From Phalacrocorax aristotelis (Eukaryota > Chordata > Aves > Suliformes > Phalacrocoracidae): DNA of 64,000 nt. The notes under the pieces were generated by a model. That model was not told the DNA's origin. It was given only the letters and a program-made list of their open reading frames with translations, and made no database searches. Shown here one piece after another: positions 14,801 through 27,900 of this stretch (the first letter of the stretch is position 1; each line of letters opens with the position of its first letter). The DNA lies in NCBI RefSeq assembly GCF_949628215.1, contig NC_134276.1, positions 218,508,610 to 218,572,609 of the forward strand, given 5' to 3'. The position numbers were made by a program, and so were the translations under genes.

Positions 14801-15300
14801 ACCCAGGACAGAGGGCAGGGGGTGCCCGGATCCATCCCAGGACTGAGGGCAGGGGGTGCCCGAATCCATCCCAGGACAGAGGGCAGGGGTGCCCGGATCC
14901 ATCCCAGGAAAGAGGGCAGGGGGTGCCCGGATCCAACCCAGGACAGAGGGCAGGGGGTGCCTGGATCCATCCGAGGACAGAGGGCAGGGGGTGCCCGGAT
15001 CCATCCCAGGACTGAGGGCAGGGGGTGCCTGGATCCATCCCAGGACAGAGGGCAGGGTGTGCCCGGATCCATCCCAGGACTGAGGGCAGGGGGTGCCTGG
15101 ATCCATCCCAGGACTGAGGGCAGGGGGTGCCTGGATCCATCCCAGGACTGAGGGCAGGGGGTGCCCAGATCCATCCCAGGACTGAGGGCAGGGGGTGCCC
15201 ATATCGATCCCAGGACAGAGGGCAGGGGGTGCCTGGATCCATCCCAGGACAGAGGGCAGTGTTTGCCCGGATCCATCCCAGGACAGAGGGCAGGGGGTGC
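2900..15300. repeat. Higher-order repeat zone of about 5 kb inside the 34-bp array
   Basis: Strings of variant units recur in the same order at fixed offsets. About 2.9-5.0 kb matches 7.8-9.9 kb at +4,889. About 5.38-6.16 kb matches 10.58-11.36 kb at +5,194, which recurs at 13.53-14.3 kb (a further +2,955). About 6.98-7.25 kb matches 12.14-12.4 kb at +5,158, which recurs at 15.13-15.3 kb (+2,989). Most offset changes are whole numbers of 34-bp units, as unequal exchange would leave. The third block is shorter by about 2 kb. The rare AACGGGAAGG units near 3.06, 3.19, 6.0, 7.95, 8.09, 11.2 and 14.16 kb are convenient landmarks. Confidence 0.8.
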
Positions 15301-15539
15301 CCGGATCCATCCCAGGACAGAGGGCAGGAGGTGCCCGGATCCATCCCAGGACAGAGGGCAGTGGGTGCCTGGATCCATCCCAGGACAGAGGGCAGGGGGT
15401 GCCCGGATCCATCCCAGGAAAGAGGGCAGGGGGTGCCCGGATCCATCCCAGGACAGAGGGCAGGGGGTGCCAAGATCCATCCCAGGACTGAGGGCAGGGG
15501 GTGCCTGGATCCATCCCAGGACAGAGGGCAGGGGGTGCC

Positions 15540-18500
15540 CGGATCCATCCCAGGACTGAGGGCAGGGGGTGCCCGGATCCATCCAAGGACTGAGGGCAGG
15601 AGGTGCCTGGATCCATCCCAGGACAGAGGGCAGGGGGTGCCTGGATCCATCCCAGGACAGAGTGCAGGGTTTGCCTGGATCCATCCCAGGACAGAGGGCA
15701 GGGGGTGCCCGGATCTATCCCAGGACAGAGGGCAGGGGGTGCCCGGATCCATCCCAGGACAGAGGGCAGGGGGTGTCCAGATCCCTCCCAGGACAGAGGG
15801 CAGGGGGTGCCCGGATCCATCCCAGGACTGAGGGCAGGGGGTGCCTGGATCCATCCCAGGACTGAGGGCAGGGGGTGCCTGGATCCAACCCAGGACTGAG
15901 GGCAGGGGGTGCCTGTATCCATCCCAGGACAGAGGGCAGGGGGTGCCCGGATCCATCCCAGGACAGAGGGCAGGGGGTGCCTGGATCCATCCAAGGACAG
16001 AGGGCAGGGGGTGCCTGGATCCAACCCAGGACAGAGGGCAGGGGGTGCCCATATCGATCCCAGGACAGAGGGCAGGGGGTGCCCGGATCCATCCCAGGAA
16101 AGAGGGCAGGGGGTGCCCGGATCCATCCCAGGACAGAGGGCAGGAGGTGCCCAGATCCATCCCAGGACAGAGGGCAGGGGGTGCCCGGATCCATCCCAAG
16201 ACAGAGGGCAGGGGGTGCCCGGATACATCCCAGGACAGAGGGCAGGGGGTGCCCGGATCCATCCCAGGTCAGAGGGCAGGGGGTGCCTGGATCCATCCCA
16301 GGACAGAGGGCAGGGAGTGCCTGGATCCATCCCAGGACAGAGGGCAGGGGGTGCCCGGATCCATCCCAGGACTGAGGGCAGGGGGTGCCCGGATCCATCC
16401 CAGGAAAGAGGGCAGGGGGTGCCCGGATCCATCCCAGGACAGAGGGCAGGGCGTGCCCGGATCCATCCCAGGACAGAGGGCAGGGGGTGCCTGGATCCAT
16501 CCCAGGAGAGAGGGCAGGGGGTGCCCGGATCCATCCCAGGAAAGAGGGCAGGGGGTGCCCGGATCCATCCCAGGACTGAGGGCAGGGGTTGCCTGGATCC
16601 ATCCCAGGACTGAGGGCAGGGGGTGCCCATATCGATCCCAGGACAGAGGGCAGGGGGTGCCTGAATCCATCCCAGGACAGAGGGCAGGGGGTGCCTGGAT
16701 CCATCCCAGGACAGAGGGCAGGGGGTGCCTGGATCCATCCCAGGACAGAGGGCAGGGGGTGTCCGGATCCATCCCAGGACAGAGGGCAGGGGGTGCCTGG
16801 ATCCATCCCAGGAAAGAGGGCAGGGGGTGCCTGGATCCATCCCAGGACAGAGGGCAGGGTGTGCCTGTATCCATCCCAGCACAGAGGGCAGGGGGTGCCC
16901 GGATCCATCCCAGGACAGAGGGCAGGGGGTGCCCGGATCCATCCAAGGACAGAGGGCAGGGGGTGCCTGGATCCAACCCAGGACAGAGGGCAGGGGGTGC
17001 CCATATCGATCCCAGGACAGAGGGCAGGGGGTGCCCGGATCCATCCCAGGAAAGAGGGCAGGGGGTGCCCGGATCCATCCCAGGACAGAGGGCAGGAGGT
17101 GCCCAGATGCATCCCAGGACAGAGGGCAGGGGGTGCCCGGATCCATCCCAAGACAGAGGGCAGGGGGTGCCCGGATCCATCCCAGGACTGAGGGCAGGGG
17201 GTGCCTGGATCCATCCCAGGACTGAGGGCAGGGAGTGCCTGGATCCATCCCAGGACAGAGGGCAGGGGGTGCCCGGATCCATCCCAGGACTGAGGGCAGG
17301 GGGTGCCTGAATCCATCCCAGGAAATGGGCAGTGGGTGCCCGGATCCATCCCAGGACAGAGGGCAGGGGGTGCCTGGATCCATCCCAGGACAGAGGGCAG
17401 GGAGTGCCCGGATCCATCCCAGGAAAGAGGGCAGGGGGTGCCCGGATCCATCCCAGGACAGAGGGCAGGGCGTGCCCGGATCCATCCCAGGACAGAGGGC
17501 AGGGGGTGCCTGGATCCATCCCAGGACAGAGGGCAGGGGGTGTCCGGATCCATCCCAGGACAGAGGGCAGGGGGTGCCCGGATCCATCCCAGGACAGAGG
17601 GCAGGGGGTGCCTGGATCCATCCCAGGACAGAGGGCAGGGGGTGCCCATATCGATCCCAGGACAGAGGGCAGGGGGTGCCTGAATCCATCCCAGGACAGA
17701 GGGCAGGGGGTGCCTGGATCCATCCCAGGACAGAGGGCAGGGGGTGCCCGGATCCATCCCAGGACAGAGGGCAGGGGGTGCCCGGATCCATCCCAGGACA
17801 GAGGGCAGGGGGTGCCTGGATCCATCCCAGGAGAGAGGGCAGGGAGTGCCTGGATCCATCCCAGGACAGAGGGCAGGGGGTGCCCGGATCCATCCCAGGA
17901 CAGAGGGCAGGGGGTGCCCGGATCCATCCCAGGACTGAGGGCAGGGGGTGCCCGGATCCATCCCAGCACAGAGGGCAGGGGGTGCCCGCATCCATCCCAG
18001 GACAGAGGGCAGGGGGTGCCTGGATCCATCCCAGGAAAGAGGGCAGGGGGTGCCCGGATCCATCCCAGGACAGAGGGCAGGGGGTGCCTGGATCCATCCC
18101 AGGAAAGAGGGCAGGGGGTGCCTGGATCCATCCCAGGACAGAGGGAAGGGGGTGCCCGGATCCATCCCAGGACAGAGTGCAGGGGGTGCCGGATCCATCC
18201 CAGGACAGAGGGCAGGGGGTGCCCGGATCCATCCCAGGACTGAGGGCAGGGGGTGCCTGGATCCATCCCAGGATAGAGGGCAGGGGGTGGCCGGATCCAT
18301 CCCAGGACAGAGGGCAGGGGGTGCCCGGATCCATCCCAGGACAGAGGGCAGGGGGTGCCCGGATCCATCCCAGGTCAGAGAGATGGGGGTGCCCGGATCC
18401 ATCCCAGGAAAGAAGGCAGTGTTTGCCTGGATCCATCCCAGGACTGAGGGCAGGGGGTGCCCGGATCCATCCCAGGACAGAGGGCAGGAGGTTCCCGGAT

Positions 18501-21500
18501 CCATCCCAGGACATAGGGCAGGGGGTGCCCGGATCCATCCCAGGACAGAGGGCAGGGGGTGCCCGGATCCATCCCAGGACTGAGGGCAGGGTTGTGCCTG
18601 GATCCATCCCAGGACAGAGGGCAGGGGGTGCCTGGATCCATCCCAGGAAAGAGGGCAGGGTTTGCCCGGATCCATCCCAGGAGAGAGGGCAGGGGGTGCC
18701 CGGATCCATCCCAGGACAGAGGGCAGGGGGTCCCTGGATCCATCCCAGGACTGAGGGCAGGAGGTGCCTGGATCCATCCCAGGACAGAGGGCAGGGGGTG
18801 CCCGAATCCATCCCAGGACAGAGGGCAGGGGGTGCCCGGATCCATCCCAGGACTGAGGGCAGGGGCTGCCCGGATCCATCCCAGGACTGAGGGCAGGAGG
18901 TGCCTGGATCCATCCCAGGACAGAGGGCAGGGGGTGCCCGGATCCATCCCAGGACTGAGGGCAGGGGGTGCCCGGATCCATCCCAGGACAGAGGGCAGGA
19001 GGTGCCCAGATGCATCCCAGGACAGAGGGCAGGGGGTGCCCGGATCCATCCCAAGACAGAGGGCAGGGGGTGCCCGGATCCATCCCAGGAGAGAGGGCAG
19101 GGGTTTGCCCGGATCCATCCCAGGACAGAGGGCAGGGGGTGCCTGGATCCATCCCAGGACTGAGGGCAGGGGGTGCCCGGATCCATCCCAGGACTGAGGG
19201 CAGGGGGTGCCCGGATCCATCCCAGGAAAGAGGGCAGGGGGTGCCCGGATCCATCCCAGGACAGAGGGCAGGGCGTGCCCGGATCCATCCCAGGACAGAG
19301 GGCAGGGGGTGCCTGGATCCATCCCAGGAGAGAGGGCAGGGGGTGCCCGGATCCATCCCAGGACAGAGGGCAGGGGGTGCCCGGATCCATCCCAGGACAG
19401 AGGGCAGGGGGTGCCCGGATCCATCCCAGGACTGAGGGCAGGGGGTGCCCATATCGATCCCAGGACAGAGGGCAGGGGGTGCCCGGATCCATCCCAGGAC
19501 AGAGGGCAGGGGGTGCCTGGATCCATCCCAGGACAGAGGGCAGGGGGTGCCTTGATCCATCCCAGGACAGAGGGCAGGGGGTGTCCGGATGCATCCCAGG
19601 ACAGAGGGCAGGGGGTGCCCGGATCCATCCAAGGACAGAGGGCAGGGGGTGCCTGGATCCATCCCAGGACAGAGGGCAGGGGGTGCCCGCATCCATCCCA
19701 GGACAGAGGGCAGGGGGTGCCCGCATCCATCCCAGGACAGAGGGCAGGGGGTGCCCGGATCCATCCCAGGACAGAGGGCAGGGGGTGCCCGGATCCATCC
19801 CAGGACTGAGGGCAGGGGGTGCCCGGTTCCATCCCAGCACAGAGGGCAGGGGTTGCCCGCATCCATCCCAGGACAGAGGGCAGGGGGTGCCTGGATCCAT
19901 CCCAGGAAAGAGGGCAGGGGGTGCCCGGATCCATCCCAGGACAGAGGGCAGGGGGTGCCTGGATCCATCCCAGGAAAGAGGGCAGGGGGTGCCTGGATCC
20001 ATCCCAGGACAGAGAGAAGGGGGTGCCCGGATCCATCCCAGGACAGAGGGCAGGGGGTGCCCGGATCCATCCCAGGACAGAGGGCAGGGGGTGCCCGGAT
20101 CCATCCCAGGACAGAGGGCAGGGGGTGCCCGGATCCATCCCAGGACAGAGGGCAGGGGGTGCCTGGATCCATCCCAGGACAGAGGGCAGGGGGTGCCCGG
20201 ATCCATCCCAGGACAGAGGGCAGGGGGTGCCGGATCCATCCCAGGACAGAGGGCAGGGGGTGCCCGAATCCATCCCAGGACAGAGGGCAGGGGGTGCCCG
20301 GATCCATCCCAGGACTGAGGGCAGGGGGTGCCTGGATCCATCCCAGGATAGAGGGCAGGGGGTGGCCGGATCCATCCCAGGACAGAGGGCAGGGGGTGCC
20401 CGGATCCATCCCAGGAAAGAGAGAAGGGGGTGCCCGGATCCATCCCAGGACAGAAGGCAGTGTTTGCCTGGATCCATCCCAGGACTGAGGGCACGGGGTG
20501 CCCGGATCCATCCCAGGACAGAGGGCAGGAGGTGCCCGGATCCATCCCAGGACAGAGGGCAGGGGGTGCCTGGATCCATCCCAGGACAGAGGGCAGGGGG
20601 TGCCCGGATCCATCCCAGGACTGAGGGCAGGGTTGTGCCTGGATCCATCCCAGGACAGAGGGCAGGGGGTGCCTGGATCCATCCCAGGACTGAGGGCAGG
20701 GTTTGCCCGGATCCATCCCAGGACAGAGGGCAGGGGGTGCCCGGATCCATCCCAGGACAGAGGGCAGGGGGTCCCTGGATCCATCCCAGGACAGAGGGCA
20801 GGAGGTGCCTGGATCCATCCCAGGACAGAGGGCAGGGGGTGCCCGAATCCATCCCAGGACAGAGGGCAGGGGGTGCCCGGATCCATCCCAGGACTGAGGG
20901 CAGGGGGTGCCCGGATCCATCCCAGGACTGAGGGCAGGGGGTGCCTGGGTCCATCCCAGGACTGAGGGCAGGGGGTGCCCGGATCCATCCCAGGACTGAG
21001 GGCAGGGGGTGCCCATATCGATCCCAGGACAGAGGGCAGGGGGTGCCTGGATCCATCCCAGGACAGAGGGCAGGGGGTGCCCGGATCCATCCCAGGACAG
21101 AGGGCAGGGGGTGCCCGGATCCATCCCAGGACAGAGGGCAGGGGGTGCCCGGATCCATCCCAGGACTGAGGGCAGGGGGTGCCCATATCGATCCCAGGAC
21201 AGAGGGCAGGGGGTACCCGGATCCATCCCAGGACTGAGGGCAGGGGGTGCCTGGATCCATCCCAGGACAGAGGGCAGGGGGTGCCCGAATCCATCCCAGG
21301 ACTGAGGGCAGGGGGTGCCTGGATCCATCCCAGGACAGAGGGCAGGGGGTGCCCGGATCCATCCCAGGACAGAGGGCAGGGGGTGCCCGGAGCCATCCCA
21401 GGACTGAGGGCAGGGGGTGCCCGAATCCATCCCAGGACAGAGGGCAGGGGGTGCCCGGATCCATCCCAGGACAGAGGGCAGGGGGTGCCCGGATCCATCC

Positions 21501-24500
21501 CAGGACTGAGGGCAGGGGGTGCCCATATCGATCCAAGGAAAGAGGGCAGGGTTTGCCCGGATCCATCCCAGGACAGAGGGCAGGGGGTGCCCGGATCCAT
21601 CCCAGGACAGAGAGAAGGGGGTGCCCGGATCCATCCGAGGACAGAGGGCAGGGTTTGCCCGGATCCATCCCAGGACAGAGGGCAGGGGGTGCCCGGATCC
21701 ATCCCAGGACAGAGGGCAGGGTTTGCCCGGATCCATCCCAGGACAGAGGGCAGGGGGTGCCTGGATCCATCCCAGGACAGAGGGCAGGGGGTGCCCGGAT
21801 CCATCCCAGGACAAAGGGCAGGAGGTGCCTGGATCCATCCCAGGACAGAGGGCAGGGGGTGCCTGGATCCATCCCAGGACAGAGGGCAGGGGGTGCCCGG
21901 ATCCATCCCAGGACAGAGGGCAGGACGTGCCCGGATCCATCCCAGGACTGAGGGCAGGGGGTGCCTGGATCCATCCCAGGACAGAGGGCAGGGTGTGCCT
22001 GGATCCAACCCAGGACAGAGGGCAGGGGGTGCCTGGATCCATCCCAGGACAGAGGGCAGGGGGTGCCCGGATCCATCCCAGGACAAAGGGCAGGGGGTGC
22101 CCGGATCCATCCCAGGACTGAGGGCAGGGGGTGTCCAGATCCCTCCCAGGACAGAGGGCAGGGGGTGCCTGGATCCATCCCAGGACTGAGGGCAGGGGGT
22201 GCCTGTATCCATCCCAGGAAAGAGGGCAGGGTTTGCCTGGATCCATCCCAGGACAGAGGGCAGGGGGTGCCTGAATCCATCCCAGGACAGAGGGCAGGGG
22301 GTGCCCGGATCCATCCCAAGACAGAGGGCAGGGGGTGCCCGGATCGATCCCAGGACAGAGGGCAGGGGGTGCCCGGATCCATCCCAGGACAGAGGGCAGG
22401 GGGTGCCAAGATCCATCCCAGGACTGAGGGCAGGGGGTGCCTGGATCCAACCCAGGACAGAGGGCAGTGGGTGCCCGGATCCATCCCAGGACTGAGGGCA
22501 GGGAGTGCCTGGATCCATCCCAGGACTGAGGGCAGGGGGTGCCTGGATCCATCCCAGGACAGAGGGCAGGGGGTGCCCGGATCCATCCCAGGACTGAGGG
22601 CAGTGGGTGCCCGGATCCATCCCAGGACTGAGGGCAGGGGGTGCCTGGATCCATCCCAGGACTGAGGGCAGGGGGTGCCTGGATCCATCCCAGGACAGAG
22701 GGCAGGGGGTGCCCGGATCCATCCCAGGACTGAGGGCAGGGGGTGCCTGGATCCATCCCAGGACTGAGGGCAGGGCGTGCCCGGATCCATCCCAGGACTG
22801 AGGGCAGGGAGTGCCTGGATCCATCCCAGGACTGAGGGCAGGGGGTGCCTGGATCCATCCCAGGACAGAGGGCAGGGGGTGCCCGGATCCATCCCAGGAC
22901 AGAGGGCAGTGGGTGCCCGGATCCATCCCAGGACTGAGGGCAGGGGGTGCCTGAATCCATCCCAGGACAGAGGGCAGGGGGTGCCTGGATCCATCCCAGG
23001 ACTGAGGGCAGGGGGTGCCCGGATCCATCCCAGGACAGAGGGCAGGATGTGCCCGGATCCATCCCAGGACAGAGGGCAGGGGGTGTCCAGATCCCTCCCA
23101 GGACTGAGGGCAGGGGGGCACCGATCCATCCCAGGACTGAGGGCAGGGGGTGCCTGGATCCATCCCAGGACTGAGGGCAGGGGGTGCCTGGATCCAACCC
23201 AGGACAGAGGGCAGGGTTTGCCCGGATCCATCCCAGGACTGAGGGCAGGGGGTGCCCGGATCCATCCCAGGACAGAGGGCAGGGGGTGCCCGGATCCATC
23301 CCATGACAGAGGGCAGGGGGTGCCCGGATCCAACCCAGGACAGAGGGCAGGGGGTGCCCGGATCCATCCCAGGACAGAGAGAAGGGGGTGCCCGGATCCA
23401 TCCCAGGAAAGAGGGCAGGGTTTGCCCGGATCCATCCGAGGACAGAGGGCAGGGTTTGCCTGAATCCAACCCAGGACAGAGGGCAGGGGGTGCCCGGATC
23501 CATCCCAGGACAGAGGGCAGGGGGTGCCCGGATCCATCCCAGGACTGAGGGCAGGGGGTGCCTGGATCCATCCCAGGACAGAGGGCAGGGGGTGCCTGGA
23601 TCCATCCCAGGACAGAGGGCAGGGGGTGCCCGGATCCATCCCAGCACAGAGGGAAGGAGGTGCCCGGATCCATCCCAGGAGAGAGGGCAGGGGGTGCCCG
23701 GATCCATCCCAGGACAGAGGGCAGGGGGTGCCCGGATCCATCCCAGGACTGAGCGCGGGGGGTGTCCAGATCCATCCCAGGACAGAGGGCAGGGGGTGTC
23801 CGCAGCCATCCCAGGACAGAGAGAAGGGGGTACCCGGATCCATCCCAGGACAGAGAGAAGGTGGTGCCCGGATCCATCCCCGGACTGAGGGCAGGGGGTG
23901 TCCAGATTCCTCCCAGGACAGAGAGAAGGGGGTGCCCGGATCCATCCCAGGAAAGAGGGCAGGGGGTGTCCAGATCCATCCCAGGAAAGAGGGCAGGGGG
24001 TGCCCGGATCCATCCCAGGAAAGAGGGCAGGGGGTGCCCGGATCCATCCCAGGACAGAGAGCAGGGGGTGCCCGGATCCATCCCAGGACAGAGGGCAGGG
24101 GGTGCCTGGATCCATCCCAGGAAAGAGGGCAGGGGGTGCCCTGATCCAACCCAGGAAAGAGGGCATGGGGTGCCCACATCCATCCCAGGAAAGAGGGCAG
24201 GGGAAGCCTGGATCCATCCCAGCACAGAGGGCAGGGGGTGCCCGCATACATCTCAGGAAAGAGGGCAGGGGGTGCCCGGATCCATCTCAAGACTGAGGGC
24301 AGGGGGTGTCCAGATCTATCCCAGGACAGAGGGCAGGAGGTGCCTGGATCCATCCCAGGACAGAGGGCAGGGTTTGCCCGGATCCATCCCAGGAAAGAGG
24401 GCAGGGTTTGCCTGGATCCATCCCCGGACTGAGGGCAGGGGGTGCCCGGATCCATCCCAGGACAGAGGGCAGGGGGTGCCTGGATCCATCTCAGGACTGG

Positions 24501-24990
24501 GGGCAGGGGGTGCCCGGATTCAGCCCAGGACTGAGGGCAGGGGCTGCCCAGATCCATCCCAGGACAGAGGGCAGGGGGTGCCCGGATGCAGCCCAGGACA
24601 GAGAGCAGGGGGTGCCCGGATCCATCCCAGGACAGAGGGCAGGGGGTGCCCGGATCCATCCCAGGACTGAGGGCAGGGGGTGCCCGGATCCATCCCAGCA
24701 CAGAGGGCAGGGGGTGCCTGGATCCATCCCAGGAGAGAGGGCAGGGGGTGCCCGGATCCATCCCAGGACTGAGGGCAGGGGGTGCCCAGATCCATCCCAG
24801 GAAAGAGGGCAGGGGGTGCCCGGATCCATCCCAGGACAGAGTGCAGGGGTGCCGGATCCATCCCAGGACAGAGGGCAGGGTGTGCCTGGATCCAACCCAG
24901 GACAGAGGGCAGGGCGTGCCCGGATCCATCCCAGGACAGAGGGCAGGGGGTGCCCGGATCCATCCCAGGAGAGAGGGCAGGGGGTGCCCG
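15540..24990. repeat. 9.45-kb duplicated block, copy 1
   Basis: This stretch of the 34-bp array recurs almost base for base 9,449 bp downstream. Irregular features are shared, for example the unit lacking one base near 18,190 (and 27,640) and the GTTGTGCC form near 18,593 (and 28,042). Offsets stay at 9,449 from about 15.57 to 21.9 kb, then drift to 9,453, 9,419 and 9,424. The right end of the block resembles the true right end of the array. Length is about 278 units. Confidence 0.85.
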
Positions 24991-27900
24991 GATCCATCCC
25001 AGGACTGAGGGCAGGGGGTGCCCGGATCCATCCAAGGACTGAGGGCAGGAGGTGCCTGGATCCATCCCAGGACAGAGGGCAGGGGGTGCCTGGATCCATC
25101 CCAGGACAGAGTGCAGGGTTTGCCTGGATCCATCCCAGGACAGAGGGCAGGGGGTGCCCGGATCTATCCCAGGACAGAGGGCAGGGGGTGCCCGGATCCA
25201 TCCCAGGACAGAGGGCAGGGGGTGTCCAGATCCCTCCCAGGACAGAGGGCAGGGGGTGCCCGGATCCATCCCAGGACTGAGGGCAGGGGGTGCCTGGATC
25301 CATCCCAGGACTGAGGGCAGGGGGTGCCTGGATCCAACCCAGGACTGAGGGCAGGGGGTGCCTGTATCCATCCCAGGACAGAGGGCAGGGGGTGCCCGGA
25401 TCCATCCCAGGACAGAGGGCAGGGGGTGCCTGGATCCATCCAAGGACAGAGGGCAGGGGGTGCCTGGATCCAACCCAGGACAGAGGGCAGGGGGTGCCCA
25501 TATCGATCCCAGGACAGAGGGCAGGGGGTGCCCGGATCCATCCCAGGAAAGAGGGCAGGGGGTGCCCGGATCCATCCCAGGACAGAGGGCAGGAGGTGCC
25601 CAGATCCATCCCAGGACAGAGGGCAGGGGGTGCCCGGATCCATCCCAAGACAGAGGGCAGGGGGTGCCCGGATACATCCCAGGACAGAGGGCAGGGGGTG
25701 CCCGGATCCATCCCAGGTCAGAGGGCAGGGGGTGCCTGGATCCATCCCAGGACAGAGGGCAGGGAGTGCCTGGATCCATCCCAGGACAGAGGGCAGGGGG
25801 TGCCCGGATCCATCCCAGGACTGAGGGCAGGGGGTGCCCGGATCCATCCCAGGAAAGAGGGCAGGGGGTGCCCCGATCCATCCCAGGACAGAGGGCAGGG
25901 CGTGCCCGGATCCATCCCAGGACAGAGGGCAGGGGGTGCCTGGATCCATCCCAGGAGAGAGGGCAGGGGGTGCCCGGATCCATCCCAGGACAGAGGGCAG
26001 GGGGTGCCCGGATCCATCCCAGGACTGAGGGCAGGGGTTGCCTGGATCCATCCCAGGACTGAGGGCAGGGGGTGCCCATATCGATCCCAGGACAGAGGGC
26101 AGGGGGTGCCTGAATCCATCCCAGGACAGAGGGCAGGGGGTGCCTGGATCCATCCCAGGACAGAGGGCAGGGGGTGCCTGGATCCATCCCAGGACAGAGG
26201 GCAGGGGGTGTCCGGATCCATCCCAGGACAGAGGGCAGGGGGTGCCTGGATCCATCCCAGGAAAGAGGGCAGGGGGTGCCTGGATCCATCCCAGGACAGA
26301 GGGCAGGGTGTGCCTGTATCCATCCCAGGAAAGAGGGCAGGGGGTGCCCGGATCCATCCCAGGACAGAGGGCAGGGGGTGCCCGGATCCATCCAAGGACA
26401 GAGGGCAGGGGGTGCCTGGATCCAACCCAGGACAGAGGGCAGGGGGTGCCCATATCGATCCCAGGACAGAGGGCAGGGGGTGCCCGGATCCATCCCAGGA
26501 AAGAGGGCAGGGGGTGCCCGGATCCATCCCAGGACAGAGGGCAGGAGGTGCCCAGATGCATCCCAGGACAGAGGGCAGGGGGTGCCCGGATCCATCCCAA
26601 GACAGAGGGCAGGGGGTGCCCGGATCCATCCCAGGACTGAGGGCAGGGGGTGCCTGGATCCATCCCAGGACTGAGGGCAGGGAGTGCCTGGATCCATCCC
26701 AGGACAGAGGGCAGGGGGTGCCCGGATCCATCCCAGGACTGAGGGCAGGGGGTGCCTGAATCCATCCCAGGAAATGGGCAGTGGGTGCCCGGATCCATCC
26801 CAGGACAGAGGGCAGGGGGTGCCTGGATCCATCCCAGGACAGAGGGCAGGGAGTGCCCGGATCCATCCCAGGAAAGAGGGCAGGGGGTGCCCGGATCCAT
26901 CCCAGGACAGAGGGCAGGGCGTGCCCGGATCCATCCCAGGACAGAGGGCAGGGGGTGCCTGGATCCATCCCAGGACAGAGGGCAGGGGGTGTCCGGATCC
27001 ATCCCAGGACAGAGGGCAGGGGGTGCCCGGATCCATCCCAGGACAGAGGGCAGGGGGTGCCTGGATCCATCCCAGGACAGAGGGCAGGGGGTGCCCATAT
27101 CGATCCCAGGACAGAGGGCAGGGGGTGCCTGAATCCATCCCAGGACAGAGGGCAGGGGGTGCCTGGATCCATCCCAGGACAGAGGGCAGGGGGTGCCCGG
27201 ATCCATCCCAGGACAGAGGGCAGGGGGTGCCCGGATCCATCCCAGGACAGAGGGCAGGGGGTGCCTGGATCCATCCCAGGAGAGAGGGCAGGGAGTGCCT
27301 GGATCCATCCCAGGACAGAGGGCAGGGGGTGCCCGGATCCATCCCAGGACAGAGGGCAGGGGGTGCCCGGATCCATCCCAGGACTGAGGGCAGGGGGTGC
27401 CCGGATCCATCCCAGCACAGAGGGCAGGGGGTGCCCGCATCCATCCCAGGACAGAGGGCAGGGGGTGCCTGGATCCATCCCAGGAAAGAGGGCAGGGGGT
27501 GCCCGGATCCATCCCAGGACAGAGGGCAGGGGGTGCCTGGATCCATCCCAGGAAAGAGGGCAGGGGGTGCCTGGATCCATCCCAGGACAGAGGGAAGGGG
27601 GTGCCCGGATCCATCCCAGGACAGAGTGCAGGGGGTGCCGGATCCATCCCAGGACAGAGGGCAGGGGGTGCCCGGATCCATCCCAGGACTGAGGGCAGGG
27701 GGTGCCTGGATCCATCCCAGGATAGAGGGCAGGGGGTGGCCGGATCCATCCCAGGACAGAGGGCAGGGGGTGCCCGGATCCATCCCAGGACAGAGGGCAG
27801 GGGGTGCCCGGATCCATCCCAGGTCAGAGAGAAGGGGGTGCCCGGATCCATCCCAGGAAAGAAGGCAGTGTTTGCCTGGATCCATCCCAGGACTGAGGGC

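Noticed and set aside
6479-24247. A 5,922-codon minus-strand open frame (and frames of 1,200-3,800 codons overlapping it) as a giant proline-rich protein gene
   Set aside because: It is wholly made of the 34-bp unit, several frames on both strands are open at once, no splice or promoter context is seen, and variation falls equally on all codon positions.
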